Below are positions 32,197-43,400 of a stretch of 64,000 nt of DNA, one piece after another. How positions within the stretch are numbered: the stretch's first letter is position 1; every line of letters starts with the position of its first letter. The notes beneath the pieces were generated by a model that saw only the letters and a list, made by a program, of their open reading frames with translations, did no database searches and was not told the DNA's origin. The DNA is taken from positions 744,001-808,000 of the forward strand of contig JASVEC010000016.1 in the NCBI GenBank assembly GCA_030770535.1, written 5' to 3'. Source of the stretch: Batkoa obscura (lineage: Eukaryota; Entomophthoromycota; Entomophthoromycetes; Entomophthorales; Batkoaceae). A program made the position numbers and the translations under genes.

Positions 32197-34713
32197 TTAG
32201 AAGTTTTTTGACTCGTTATCGGAGTCGACAAACTTCTCAGTATCATCGCCTTCAGTATCGTTATAATTGAGGTGATTTATTTGTTTATTTTTATTGAAAC
32301 GTTCATTGTTGCGAACATTCTTTTCGAAATAATATTTAAAAATACCATTTTCTGGCTTTGGTTCAGTGCAGTTAACGGTAATGTGTCCATATTCACCACA
32401 GTTCCAGCATCCAGTAAATACTCGAGATTTACGATGGTTGGAGTAGTGTTGTTGAGTGATGGTAAAACAATGAAGGTATTCGTTGTTGTCCATCCCTTTA
32501 TCTATGTGATTAACATATAATTTCTTGGGTCTAACTTCACTTTTTGGACTTCCAAGGTATAATTCTAAAATCTCTATCATCTGTGTAACGTTGGTGATGT
32601 TATGATGAGGATCTAGAAAAAGGCATGCGATATGACTTGGAAGGTTTCGCTGGAAGGCCAGGCGGAGGTCTGTAACGCTTAACTTTCCACAGGAAATTAA
32701 GGCATTAGCACGATTTCTTACGTTTGTAATGAAACTCTCAAGTTTACTTTCGTCGTCTAAACGTAAAGATAAGAGGGCTGCCTTTTTTGCTTCCATTTTT
32801 ACATCGGAATCATAATGGTCTATAAACGCCTTTTTGAAGGAATCCCAATTACTGCGTAAGTCGTCAGGTAAAGTCATGCACCAAGAAAGTTCATTTGTTT
32901 GTAGTTGACCTAAAAGGCATTGAGGACGACATTCATAGGTCCAGTTGTTGGCATCGAGATGAACTTCTAGAGCTTTAATGAAGGTAGTAGCAGTAATTTC
33001 ACTTGGATTGAATAAAAGACTAAAATTAAACTTTGTGTTAACAGGTTGGGAGCTTCTTGGGTAGTTGTGGCGGTGTGTTGAGAAGCTATGTGATTTTGGA
33101 TCGTTACCAGAAGGTCCAGGATGACTAAAATAAGCGTCATGGGTATTGTGTGATATACCATGATCATGTTGAACAGTAATCGGATCGGCTTGTACATAGT
33201 GAGGTGAAGATTTCTCATAGGATATATGTTGAGCGATTTGAGGAGCAATATGTGATGACTTATTTTTGTTAAAAGGATTGGCTAGGTTGACTTCAGCATA
33301 AGATTGTACACGAGGTCGTATTGGATCAGCGTTAGATCCTGTAGCAGGATTTCTTGAGTAAATACCATCAGTAGGTACAGCAGTCATTCTAGGATTTGAT
33401 TGGGGTAGGTATGTGGAAACTTGAGGAGAGTTCTCTTCTTTCTTTGTTTGATCATCCGGTTGTACCAAGTGAACAGAACCATGATACTTATGGTTTATTT
33501 GATATTCAGTACCAAAGATAGATTCTGTGGCACTATCACCCAGATCATATATATTGTATCTTGGAACGTCTCTGTAACTCGAGAGTCTGGAGGGAGGTGC
33601 TGAAACAGCAATACGCTCCTTTCTACAATTGCAAGAAGATGCCTTGATTTGGTTAGTATTGGAAGCTACCCTAGTCTGAAGAAGAATGAGCTCTTCTCTG
33701 GTACTCTGTATGTTACGCGAGATTTCCTCCCAGTCAACTACTGTTTGTTCTTTGTCCAGTCTAATTTGTTCCTTCAAATTATTATTGGAGGTGATAAGCT
33801 GGCTAATGGTAGTCACTTGTTGAGCCATTTGTTCATTACAAACAGCTAAATCTTGTTCTAAAGCCAAGATTCTAGCATCTTTGGTTGAAGTAGATGGAGG
33901 GGATTGTTCAATACAGGATAAGCGGTGATTATACTCTTTGAATTTATTCATTAGCGATCTATGGAGTTCTGCGAAAGTGGCTTTTGTTTTTCCGTCAATA
34001 TCTGAGATTCTTTCAGTAGTATGGTCATTGATCTCAGTGAGGGAAAGGTTGATCTCATCGGAGATTTTAACAAGTTCAGAATGTAGAGCAGTATCGAGCT
34101 GACGTAATTCAGCTTTGAGATCTCCTACTTCTCTTACTAATTCTCTGTGGGCTTCATAGGTAACGGTGTTATTAAGTCTTTGATTGAGCTCATTTAACTT
34201 ACTAACATGGAGTTCATTTGAAGGGGCGATGACACCACTCTTTTGGTTACTGATCATGGAAAGGTTGTTAACCGTAGTTAAAAGTGAGCTCAAAGAGGTA
34301 GACAATTCATTGTTATGAATTGAAAGACGGTCGAGTTCACCAACCATCTGGATGAGTTTGTTGTGCAGGAACTCTACTAGATATTGTTGAACGTGGGAAA
34401 GGGTAGGTACCGTTTGGTACTGGGCACGAAAATTGATTTGAGTACTGGAGCCACTATTTTGGTATTGTCTCCAAGCGGAGAGGTCACCATCAAGGACGTG
34501 CATAGGGACAGCTCCGTAGGTAACGACTGAGTTTACAACGTGAGGAGGTAGTGCAGCTTGATTTAAAGCAGCAGTTTCTATTTCTGGGGTCAGAACACTA
34601 GCTTCCTCTTCATCACTACTACCCATGTCGTATTCAGTGATGATCAACTGTTGACGGTTATCAAGAAGGTATTTTGAGTCCGCAAAATAAGGTGCAAGAC
34701 CATTGTCGACCAT
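32197..34713 (-). CDS. retrotransposon Gag
   Basis: 838 residues, longer than usual for Gag. A long N-terminal half looks coiled-coil and hydrophilic (LNELNQRLNNTV, ELRQLDTALHSEL). A retrotransposon Gag core follows (LPDDLRSNWDSFKKAFIDHY), then one CCHC zinc knuckle (CWNCGEYGHITVNC) near the C-terminus. Confidence 0.92.
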   Translation of the reverse strand: MVDNGLAPYFADSKYLLDNRQQLIITEYDMGSSDEEEASVLTPEIETAALNQAALPPHVVNSVVTYGAVPMHVLDGDLSAWRQYQNSGSSTQINFRAQYQTVPTLSHVQQYLVEFLHNKLIQMVGELDRLSIHNNELSTSLSSLLTTVNNLSMISNQKSGVIAPSNELHVSKLNELNQRLNNTVTYEAHRELVREVGDLKAELRQLDTALHSELVKISDEINLSLTEINDHTTERISDIDGKTKATFAELHRSLMNKFKEYNHRLSCIEQSPPSTSTKDARILALEQDLAVCNEQMAQQVTTISQLITSNNNLKEQIRLDKEQTVVDWEEISRNIQSTREELILLQTRVASNTNQIKASSCNCRKERIAVSAPPSRLSSYRDVPRYNIYDLGDSATESIFGTEYQINHKYHGSVHLVQPDDQTKKEENSPQVSTYLPQSNPRMTAVPTDGIYSRNPATGSNADPIRPRVQSYAEVNLANPFNKNKSSHIAPQIAQHISYEKSSPHYVQADPITVQHDHGISHNTHDAYFSHPGPSGNDPKSHSFSTHRHNYPRSSQPVNTKFNFSLLFNPSEITATTFIKALEVHLDANNWTYECRPQCLLGQLQTNELSWCMTLPDDLRSNWDSFKKAFIDHYDSDVKMEAKKAALLSLRLDDESKLESFITNVRNRANALISCGKLSVTDLRLAFQRNLPSHIACLFLDPHHNITNVTQMIEILELYLGSPKSEVRPKKLYVNHIDKGMDNNEYLHCFTITQQHYSNHRKSRVFTGCWNCGEYGHITVNCTEPKPENGIFKYYFEKNVRNNERFNKNKQINHLNYNDTEGDDTEKFVDSDNESKNF

Positions 34714-34822
34714 AGTTGAGAATTAAGGAGGTTAAGGGGGTTTTTCTTTGTTTGGGGTGGTTACGCGGTAAGGACCGTAAAGGAAAGATTATAAAGGCTA
34801 TCTAAAATAGTTATAAGAGCTT

Positions 34823-34840
34823 TCCCAGTTATGAGCGCCA
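34823..34840 (-). other. primer-binding site
   Basis: TGGCGCTCATAACTGGGA on the minus strand, two bases inside the 5' LTR. The leading TGG fits a tRNA 3' CCA end. I cannot name the priming tRNA from this window. Confidence 0.7.
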
Positions 34841-34842
34841 AA

Positions 34843-35242
34843 TGTGAAATCTGGTACTCAGGGTTTGGAGTCAAGAACAGCTATTGCTGGGTTGACTACA
34901 CTATAAGTCGAAAGGTCTTAGTTTATGTAACTAAGATAGACTTGGATTATGAGGAATAGCACGTAATAGGTTACAAGCTATATAAGACAAATAGAATAGA
35001 CAATACTAATGTAAAATCTATGTAAAATAATATTAAGAAAACTTAGTGGCTTTATTAAATGTTCGAGATATCAGGGATTAATTCAGTTAAAAAGCCTCGA
35101 ACTATTATACTCTGTAAACTCTTTTATACTCTGAAAAGTATAAGTATCAAAATGAGAAGATAATATTCTTTTGGGCGGAACTAGAAATTCTCATAACAAA
35201 TCAAAATAATTAACCATGGGACTGACGAAGCGATATTTCACA
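34843..35242 (-). repeat. 5' LTR
   Basis: 400 bp, identical to the LTR at 27690-28089. Followed by CTAT, matching the CTAT before 27690. Confidence 0.95.
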
Positions 35243-35364
35243 CTATTTTTAAATATAAAATACTGAATTTTAATACTAATATAGCTTATTTATTATAGTG
35301 ATCTAAATTTATTAAATTTAATCTTATTTTTATTTCTATATTCTGTTTAAAATTTAGGATTATT

Positions 35365-35472
35365 ATTTGGGGATGTATTTTTGTGTTTAAGAATTTTACT
35401 AACAAATTTTCCGCTTAAATAACACTTAAAAAATGGAAAAAATAATGAAGTCAAAAAAAACACTCCCATTTA
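35365..35472 (+). mobile_element. MITE-like repeat, copy 12
   Basis: One of the best preserved copies. Flanked by ATTT on both sides (ATTT|GGGG ... CCC|ATTT), a fourth distinct 4-bp direct repeat. Confidence 0.78.
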
Positions 35473-35531
35473 ATTTTTTAACACTTTTACTATATATTTT
35501 TTTAAATGCTAATATAAAGTTTATATAATTT

Positions 35532-35982
35532 TGTGAAATATCGTTTTGTCAATTCCATGGTTAATTATAGCATAGTAATCACCTAGGCTGTTGTGTTCTC
35601 GAGTTTAGAGACAATCAATCCCACGCTCTTAGTTTGATTTGCTATGATAATTTCTAGCTTTATCTCAAAGAATATTATCTCCTCATTTTAATATCCATAC
35701 TTGTTGAAGTACAAAAGAGATTTTAGAGCATAACAATTCGAGGCTTTCTAGCTGAATTATTACCTGGTATCTTATCTTTAATAAAGCCCCTAAATCTTTT
35801 TGATAATATTTTACAGTAATATTGTCTATTCTATTTGCTTTATGTAGTCTGTAGCCTATTACGTGCTATTCTTCATAATCCAAGTCTATCTTGGTCACAT
35901 AAACTAAAATCTTTTGGCTTATAGCGTAGTCAACCAGATAATAGCTGTTTTTAACTCCAATCACTGAGTATCAGATTTTACA
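35532..35982 (+). mobile_element. old solo LTR of the same Ty3/Gypsy family
   Basis: About 450 bp from TGTGAAATA to ATTTTACA, the reverse of the LTRs of the full element, and clearly diverged. It carries an extra ~55-bp segment (with CTCGAGTTTAGAGACAATC) that the young LTR lacks. No internal region remains. No clear target duplication seen. Confidence 0.85.
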
Positions 35983-36060
35983 CCTATTATTAACTATTTT
36001 TAAATAATCATATTGATTTTTGTTTATATTAAACCCAAAACTTTTGTATTCATCAAGAGG

Positions 36061-36166
36061 ATATTAGGGTGTTTTTTTGGCTTCATCACTTTTTCCATCT
36101 TTTGAGCACTATTTGAGTCGAAAAATTGTTAGTAAAATTCTTGAATACAAAAATATATCCCCATAT
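36061..36166 (-). mobile_element. MITE-like repeat, copy 13
   Basis: Reverse orientation (TTAGGGTGTTTTTTTGGC ... TATATCCCCATAT). Well preserved. Confidence 0.7.
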
Positions 36167-36557
36167 ATTATTTAGTTTGTTTTTTTATTATATTTGTTTA
36201 TACTACTATATATAACTTATTTATAAACATTTTGTGTTTATAAATTATAATTTATTGATTATCAACTTTATCTAAAATTACAGCATTATAAATAACAGTT
36301 GTTTTTATTTAGAGATCTAATGTTTTATTATATAAACAAATTTTAAATGTATATACCTTTAATTCTTTACTACAGAATACTTTAATATAAACATTTATAT
36401 TTGTCATTAATTATCACTAATGTAGCTTTTTGTTTTATTGAATCACTTTTTTTATACTTAATATATTTTTAATAAACTATTAGAAAATTTTTATTAATTT
36501 TTGAGCTTTTTATAGTTAACATAAAACAACCAAGCTGATAAAAACAAAAGAAACTAT

Positions 36558-36664
36558 ATATGGGGATGTATTCCTGTGTTTAAGAATTTTGCTAATAATT
36601 CTTCCGCTCAAATGGCGCTTAAAAGATGGAAAAAATGATGAAGCCAAAAAAAACACCCCCATAT
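36558..36664 (+). mobile_element. MITE-like repeat, copy 14
   Basis: Forward orientation, ATAT|GGGGATGTA ... AACACCCCC|ATAT, with matching 4-bp flanks. Confidence 0.76.
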
Positions 36665-36907
36665 ATAGACTTTAATATAAAATAAACCATAATAATATTT
36701 AAATAATCAAAATACTAACTATAAAATTAGCTTTTATAATTTTCATTACTTTATCAAACTATTTAAAGCTATTGAAAATTTGAACTAACTTTAAAACTTT
36801 CTTATTAAAATCAACTTATGTAGTTAGTATTATTTTAATGTATTTTTAATTAAAGCATAGAAATCCTAAAGATAATGACTTTTGCACTTACAAGTTTGCA
36901 TTATAAT

Positions 36908-37007
36908 ATAAGGATGTTTTTTTGATTTCATTACTTTTTCCATTTTTCAAGCGCTATTTGAGTAAGATAACTGCTAGTGAAATTTAAAGAAAAGATATCT
37001 CGATATT
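36908..37007 (-). mobile_element. MITE-like repeat, copy 15, worn
   Basis: Reverse orientation. Left end AAGGATGTTTTTTTG and centre CAAGCGCTATTTGAGT kept; the right arm is degraded. Confidence 0.58.
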
Positions 37008-37059
37008 TATTTAAGCTAATGAATAATTTAATTTAAAAATAAGCATGAATATTTTAAAT

Positions 37060-37160
37060 TAAAAAGATCTCTTTTTGTTTAAAAACTTTACTATTAATTT
37101 TCTTATTGAAAAATGTTTAAAAAATAGTAAAAATAGTAAAACTGAGGAAAATATTTTACA
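37060..37160 (+). mobile_element. decayed MITE-like repeat, copy 16
   Basis: TTTTTGTTTAAAAACTTTACT and AATGTTTAAAAAATAGTAAA follow the family pattern in the forward direction. Ends are not recognisable. Confidence 0.4.
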
Positions 37161-37336
37161 TAATCAATAGTATACATAACTAATATTCGCAGCTATTACA
37201 GCTTTTTTATTATTTTTTAGCAGTAGTTTTTAGTTAAATTAATTAAACTTTTAAATTACTTGAATTGTTTTTTAGTGACTATACTTCATTTTATAAAATT
37301 TATAAAATATAAAATTAAAACCTTTAGCTTTTATCA

Positions 37337-37447
37337 TATACGGATCCATTTCTGTTTAAGAACTTTACTAACAAATTTTCCGCTTAAATAGCGCTTAAGA
37401 AATGGAAAAAAATAATGGAGTCAAAAAAACGCTCCCTGCTCCCATAT
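37337..37447 (+). mobile_element. MITE-like repeat, copy 17
   Basis: Forward orientation. Left end altered (ATACGGATCCATTTCTG), right end GCTCCCTGCTCCCATAT contains a short duplication of CTCCC. Confidence 0.68.
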
Positions 37448-38636
37448 ATTTAAAAGAAAAAAGCATATTTATAGTTTTTGGTTTAATTTTCACAATTTTT
37501 CACAAGCTTAGAAATGCTATAAATTTTTTAAAATTAATACGAGTCTAGTTTGTAAAAAAACATTGTTATCTTTAGTTCAATTAGTATTTGCCCAAGGGCT
37601 TAATTTTTTAAATTTTCATACATTATGATCTTTGAATTATAATAAGTTCTTTTTATATTTTGCCAAAAAAAATTCGGGTACTTTATTCTCATATGGTTCG
37701 CTATTAGCAAAGAGCCTACTATTACGAATACGTCTATTTCCACAGTATAACGATCAACGGGAAAATGCGGCTTTATCAATCGATATAATTGAGTTACCAA
37801 GATCCAAAGTAGAGATGTCAGTTTATTTACTTACTGTTTTTGACCGGTAAAATCACATTATCATCTGATAGAATGCTAATTTAGCCCTTATATTTAAAAA
37901 CATCAGTTGTAATTCTAGTAAGAGAAATTCAAGTTATCGTTTATCCTATTTAGAGAAAACTCAAATAGCCTTCATTGATTACAATTACATCCCTGGTGAA
38001 AGATAAGATAAATTTTATAAATAATTTGGATATTAATATATTTAACGCTATTGTACACCACTTTAATATCATAAACATGTATTGTACTGCTTACCTATTC
38101 ACAATGTATCTCATTATTAGATTTAAGAGGAGAATTTTTAAAAATATTTTAAAATATCACCATGTAGCTAGAACACTATTAAGTATAAAAAAGCAGTATA
38201 AAAGGTATTTTTTCAATATTAGACATATTGGCACAAATAAAAAACACCCCTCAATTTAAAGCATTTGGTACAACAACTTGGTCAGAGAAATAAAGGCTAC
38301 TACTATAAATAATACCTCAAGTTTTTTAAATATTTTCTAAATAAAAAACTAGTGCTCAAATATGTAAACTTATTGATGATTATAGGAGTATTTGTTTTAG
38401 TAACCGCATTTCATATTGCTTGATAGACCAAGCGGTCTTGGAAAAAGCCGGTAGATTATTGATATTTAGAGCTGTTGACTTTTCCTATGTATAAAGTGAA
38501 ATCTACTTTTAACAAGAAGCTTTTTTAAAAACTTTAAAATCGATGATAATGATAAAAAATGAGATTGCTTAGAGTGTATTGAATCTTCAATATAGATTTT
38601 GAAAGGCGAATTTAAAATTCAAAATTAGAAATCAAT

Positions 38637-38742
38637 AATGGGAGTGTTTTTTTTAACTTCATTATTTTTTCCATCTTTTAAGCACTATTTAAGCGGGAAA
38701 TTTGTTGATAAAATTCTTAAACATAAAAATACATCCCCAATT
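38637..38742 (-). mobile_element. MITE-like repeat, copy 18
   Basis: Reverse orientation (AATGGGAGTGTTTTTTTT ... ACATCCCCAAT). Well preserved; AAT on both sides. Confidence 0.72.
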
Positions 38743-39508
38743 TTAAATCTATTATAACCAGTGGCAAATCTTTAATTCTTCCAGCAACTGCACAGGTATT
38801 AGACCCTGGCAATAGCAAATAAAAAAAAGTATTCCACGAAAATAAATACTATTAATGTAGAAAGAAACATAATTATATAAAATATTCTTATAAGACAAAT
38901 TCATGTTAATAATTAATATTATATTGGTTTTATACAGGTAAAATGTCTAAGTTGTAACAAGCCTCATACAAGAATAATATGCGGTGAAGATCAAATATAG
39001 TATATTTTCAATAAGTATGGATATATAAACAAAGTGGGTAAAGTGCACTAAATAATTAAAATTTTTAATTTGCTTAAGTTTAGAATTGCCCATTGAAACC
39101 TAAAAAAAGTGCAAGATGTGGCGATAGCACTCATATTAGTAAAATAAGTTTTTTAACTCATAATTTTAATTTATTGACTATTTTATAAAGATGCTCAAAG
39201 TTTACTAAATTAAATAAAAATATAAAAGAAGGAAACAGCAGCCCCAAAACAAGAGAAGAATAATAAATAAGAGGCTAACAGTTGTGAAGAAGTAGAAACA
39301 ATCTATGTAATTATAAAAAATGTAGCAAAAATAACAGCATTCTGATGTTGCATGATAAAATATCAATACAGCTAGTTTGTTTTCAATTTTTAGATTTTAG
39401 TCTTTTGTGGTTTTTTGATTTTTAGTTTATTTTTTTAAAATTAAAATTGATTTGATAATTTTTTTTATAAATTCAATTTTTTAATTTTTAAACTTGTAAA
39501 AATATAAA

Positions 39509-41864
39509 ATGGAACAAAATATTGAACTTACAAACGGGTCTAATGAAGAAAGAAAAACAACAGAAGCTAAAAAAATAAAACTAGATAAAGATTGTATTAA
39601 GGATACCAGTAGTACCATAAAAACCAATATAGCTGAAACAATTGGTAATAATAGACAGGACATAGATGAGCAGAAACTTGAAACAGTCATCAATGATGAT
39701 AATAAAATTAAAGCCATACCAAAAGATCAAGACTTTAATTTTACTATTAAAGAAGAAGAGGTTGGTATGACCGAGTATTACATTAAAGAGAATAGTGGTT
39801 TTCATGGGATTATTAAGCAATTGTAATACTTGTTTTCATTTTTGATGAACTTTTATTTATACTAATTACTTTTATTAGGTTTTCTGATTTCATTGTTAAT
39901 GAAATAGATGTCAATGGTAATGTTTTGAAATTAGAAAAGGATATGCAGGACCCTAATAATATACCATTACCTAAACGTAAAAGTGGTGAAAAAAAGGAAA
40001 TTAAAATCCAAGTTACACAGGTAAAATAAACTCTTTAGTAGATAATAGGTAAATGCTAAATCTTTACTTTGATTAATAGGACGATGAAAAGGAAAAAGAG
40101 ATAGAAGTTGATTTTGATGCTATGTTTAGTAAACTAAATGAGATTTATGCAAATTCATTGCCTATTGACGAAAATAAAGACAGAGAAGAATTACTCAAAG
40201 ATGGATTTGAAAAGATTAAACAAATGGTTCAAGATCAAGGAACTAGTATTTCAAGTCACATAATTCCATTGAAAATCGAAAATAAAGAAAATAGAACCCA
40301 ATTACATATGACTATCCGTGAGTATCTAGGAAGTAAAATAATGACCCAAACAAAAAATGATGGGTTAATTCAATTTGTATTTATGAAAAATAAGAAACAA
40401 AAGAAAATGAATCAGGCTCGTGTATCAAAAAACGAAGCTATTAATAAAGAAAGGTATTTACATTTTAATTTGTATAAAGAAAACCGTGATACCCATGATA
40501 TTATCAATCAAATGATTCGTATGCTAAGAAGTAACAATAAGAACTTTTCAATTGCTGGTACTAAGGATAAACGTGGCATTACCGTTCAAAGAATTTCTAT
40601 GTTTAATGGAGAAGAAGATCGACTTAAAGGATTATTTAAAGGGATACCAGGAGCCCAGATTTCTAGCTTTAGGTAATTAGAACAAACTAAATTAAAGCTT
40701 TAATAATTAATCCTTTCATAATAGTAAGCAAAAGGAGCCACTTAGACTTGGTGATTTAAATGGGAACCAATTTCAATTAGTTATTAGAAATTTACAGTTT
40801 AATGATAAAAGTATAATTGAAACACAGGAAAAAATGAATCAAATATTAACCCAATTCAAAGAGGGACCAGGCTTTATTAATTATTTTGGTATGCAGCGCT
40901 TTGGTACTAATAGTATTGGTACCCATGAAATTGGAAGCGCACTGTTGAACAATGATTGGAAGTATGCAGTAGATCTCATTTTAATGCCACGTGAAGGTGA
41001 TAGTGGAAGAAGTAAGGAAGCTAGAGAACATTGGGAAAAAACCCAAAACCCAAAAGAAACCTTAGAAATGTTACCTAACTATTTAGTAGCTGAGAAATCT
41101 ATATTAAATGGATTTATTGAGAACAAGGATTTGAATAATTATTTGAATGCTATCAAACGTATACCAAGAAATTTAAAAACCTTATATGTACATGCATACC
41201 AATCTTATGTTTGGAATTTAGCTGTATCAAAGAGGCTTCAGTGTCATGGGTTCAAATTAATTATTGGAGATTTGGTTGAATTAGATGATGGCACTGTTTC
41301 GTGTGTTGAAAGTGAAGAAGATTTGAAAAAATATACTATTCAACAATTAGTATTACCATTACCAGGACATTCAATTAGTTATCCTAAATATACAGATGAG
41401 TTATATGAACTATATGAAAATATTATGGTTAAAAACAATTTAAATCCAAACCAAATGGTTCGCAGTGAAAAGGATTTAAGTTTAACAGGAGATTATAGAA
41501 AAGTAATCATTCAGCCAAAAGATTTTAGCTGGTAAATTCAATATCACATAATAAGTTATAGTAGTAATATCTTTTATTCATATAATAGGGAATTCATAAA
41601 CTATAAGGAAGCCAATGAGCAGTTATTATTAAGTGATTCGGATATTAATAATAATATGGAAAAGCCTAAATCAAAAGAAGGTAATGATCACTATTCTATT
41701 TATTCAATTTTGTCTTACACTAACTATGAATTTTATTAGATGGCAATTTACTTGCTTTAATTTTAAGCTTCAAGTTACCACCTTCAGGTTATGCTACTAT
41801 GCTCTTAAGAGAGCTTCTTCATATCAAAACGGATAAAGCTTCTATTGCTGCCATTTCTACTTAA
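39509..41864 (+). CDS. PUS7: tRNA/snRNA/mRNA pseudouridine synthase Pus7 (TruD family)
   Basis: Converts uridine to pseudouridine in tRNAs and other RNAs (U13 and U35 in yeast). Six exons: 39509-39822, 39879-40020, 40080-40672, 40725-41531, 41589-41680 and 41740-41864. All junctions agree in phase, giving 690 residues. After a Lys/Glu-rich head come EYYIKENSGFHGIIKQ, FSDFIVNEID, the catalytic motif FSIAGTKDKRGITVQR (Asp in GTKDKR), GPGFINYFGMQRFGT (NYFGxQRFG of TruD), LYVHAYQSYVWN, and the C-terminal LLALILSFKLPPSGYATMLLREL. Length fits eukaryotic Pus7. Identity is firm. Confidence 0.95.
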
Positions 41865-43400
41865 TCGAATACAAAATTGAGATAGACTTTTAACTTTGAA
41901 ATAAATATAGATTAGTAAAAACTACGTTTGTTAATAAGCACCTTTTAATCAATTTAGCTTAGCTATTACTTTTATTGTTTTATTTTTTATTTTCACTAAA
42001 TAGAATAAAGCAGCATGGCATTTTTAATAACATAATGTTAATGCTAGTTAAAAAGTACGAATTAGAAATTTAAAAAAGTGTCTCTATTTAAACGATTAAA
42101 AATATAAAAAAAACAAAGAATTGAAATCTCCATTCATGTAAAAGGTTAACAAATCGACTATCATAACATTTCAGATATATTACAAATTAAGAACTAGAAC
42201 GCTTTAAACTAATTCAATTAGTTATATATCAATAAAACGCTACTTAGCTGTCAATATTTTAATATCTTCAATTATTCGTGCTATAATGGTTTTTTTAATT
42301 TTTCATGTTAAAATCTACTAATCTAATTAGTAAACCTGAAGATTTAAATTAAGCTATTCCATTATAACATAGACAGTCCATGATTTTAAGTTGTATCACT
42401 GATATCGGTTTTCATTTAATATCTTTCTAGAAATATAGTCACACACTCTGGTATTATGTAACGATCATATAAGAATGGCTTAATAGTTATTAATAGTTAT
42501 TGATTACTTGTGCTTCAATGTTTTCATTATGTTATAAGGAATAAATCTATAAAAATGATTATACTTAACAATTTATTAAAATTATTAACATAACTGACAT
42601 TACATAATAATACGCTAGTAGATAAAAATAAAATTCACAATATGACATTTCAAAGAGCTTTAATAATAAATGATAGTACTCTAATAGATGATTGTATTTT
42701 TACATAGCTTAATATTTCTAGTAGTTTTCCAATAAACTTCATAATTTTTTATTTTATTGAAACAAAGCATAAATAGAAGGCCATATATTCATATTCTAAT
42801 GAATAACCCTATAGAATTTAAAACTTTCTAATAAATATAGAAATAAAATCAGATGAAGAAACAACTTTAAAATTAGCGGATGATCTTTATTAAATAGCAT
42901 CTATGCTAACTAAGTGGACACCTTAGTTTAATAAATGAAGAGTAATGTCAACAATTAATGAGCTCAATGAGTCCCTGTTTTAATTTTAAAGCCATTTTCT
43001 ATATTTCTAAATTTATCAATTTATCATGATTAAAAACAGTAAATAATTCAATTCTAATGTTTCATTGGCTTGGCAAATCCTCCCTTTTTTAAGTTAAATT
43101 TGATATCTCAATAGTGAAGATGATCTCATTGGTGAAAGATTGAGTCAAGAATTTTTAAAAAAAGCGGTAAGATAAACTAATATTGAATCAATTTCGATTA
43201 ATTACTTTACTTTTTATTATGTTAAATTGAAATTTAAATATATTTATACAATTGTAATATTAATTATTGTAACGGAACTCAAAAGATACAATTGTATAAA
43301 TAGCATAAAAGAAATCAATAATCAATAATTAATTTATCATTTTTTATAGTTTAATTTATTACTTTTTTTTATCACTTTATTGATTTAATAGAAATATAAC
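41865..43400. other. intergenic region
   Basis: About 1.5 kb without a supported gene or a recognisable copy of the local repeats. Confidence 0.5.

Larger units (their letters stand above)
27690..35242 (-). mobile_element. Ty3/Gypsy LTR retrotransposon, looks whole
   Basis: A 7.55-kb element on the minus strand with two 400-bp LTRs that I find identical, flanked by the 4-bp repeat CTAT. Parts in order: 5' LTR, primer-binding site, gag, pol (protease, reverse transcriptase, RNase H, integrase), polypurine tract, 3' LTR. The domain order PR-RT-RH-IN places it in Ty3/Gypsy. No breaks are seen in the two frames. Identical LTRs mean a very recent insertion. It landed at one end of repeat X. Confidence 0.95.
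35243..39508. other. gene-free repeat-rich region
   Basis: About 4.3 kb with a solo LTR and seven MITE-like copies (two decayed). Short frames at 37600-37800, 37632-37850 and 37975-38259 show no domain and overlap one another on opposite strands, so I do not call them genes. Confidence 0.5.

Noticed and set aside
34823-34840. Initiator tRNA-Met as primer of the retrotransposon, because GCTCATAAC is shared with the tRNA at 18597
   Set aside because: The shared word is in the same sense as the tRNA anticodon arm, not complementary to it, and does not involve the 3' end.
37600-38259. Short frames near 37.6-38.3 kb as remains of a transposase
   Set aside because: No motif recognised; frames overlap on opposite strands and have no supporting exons.
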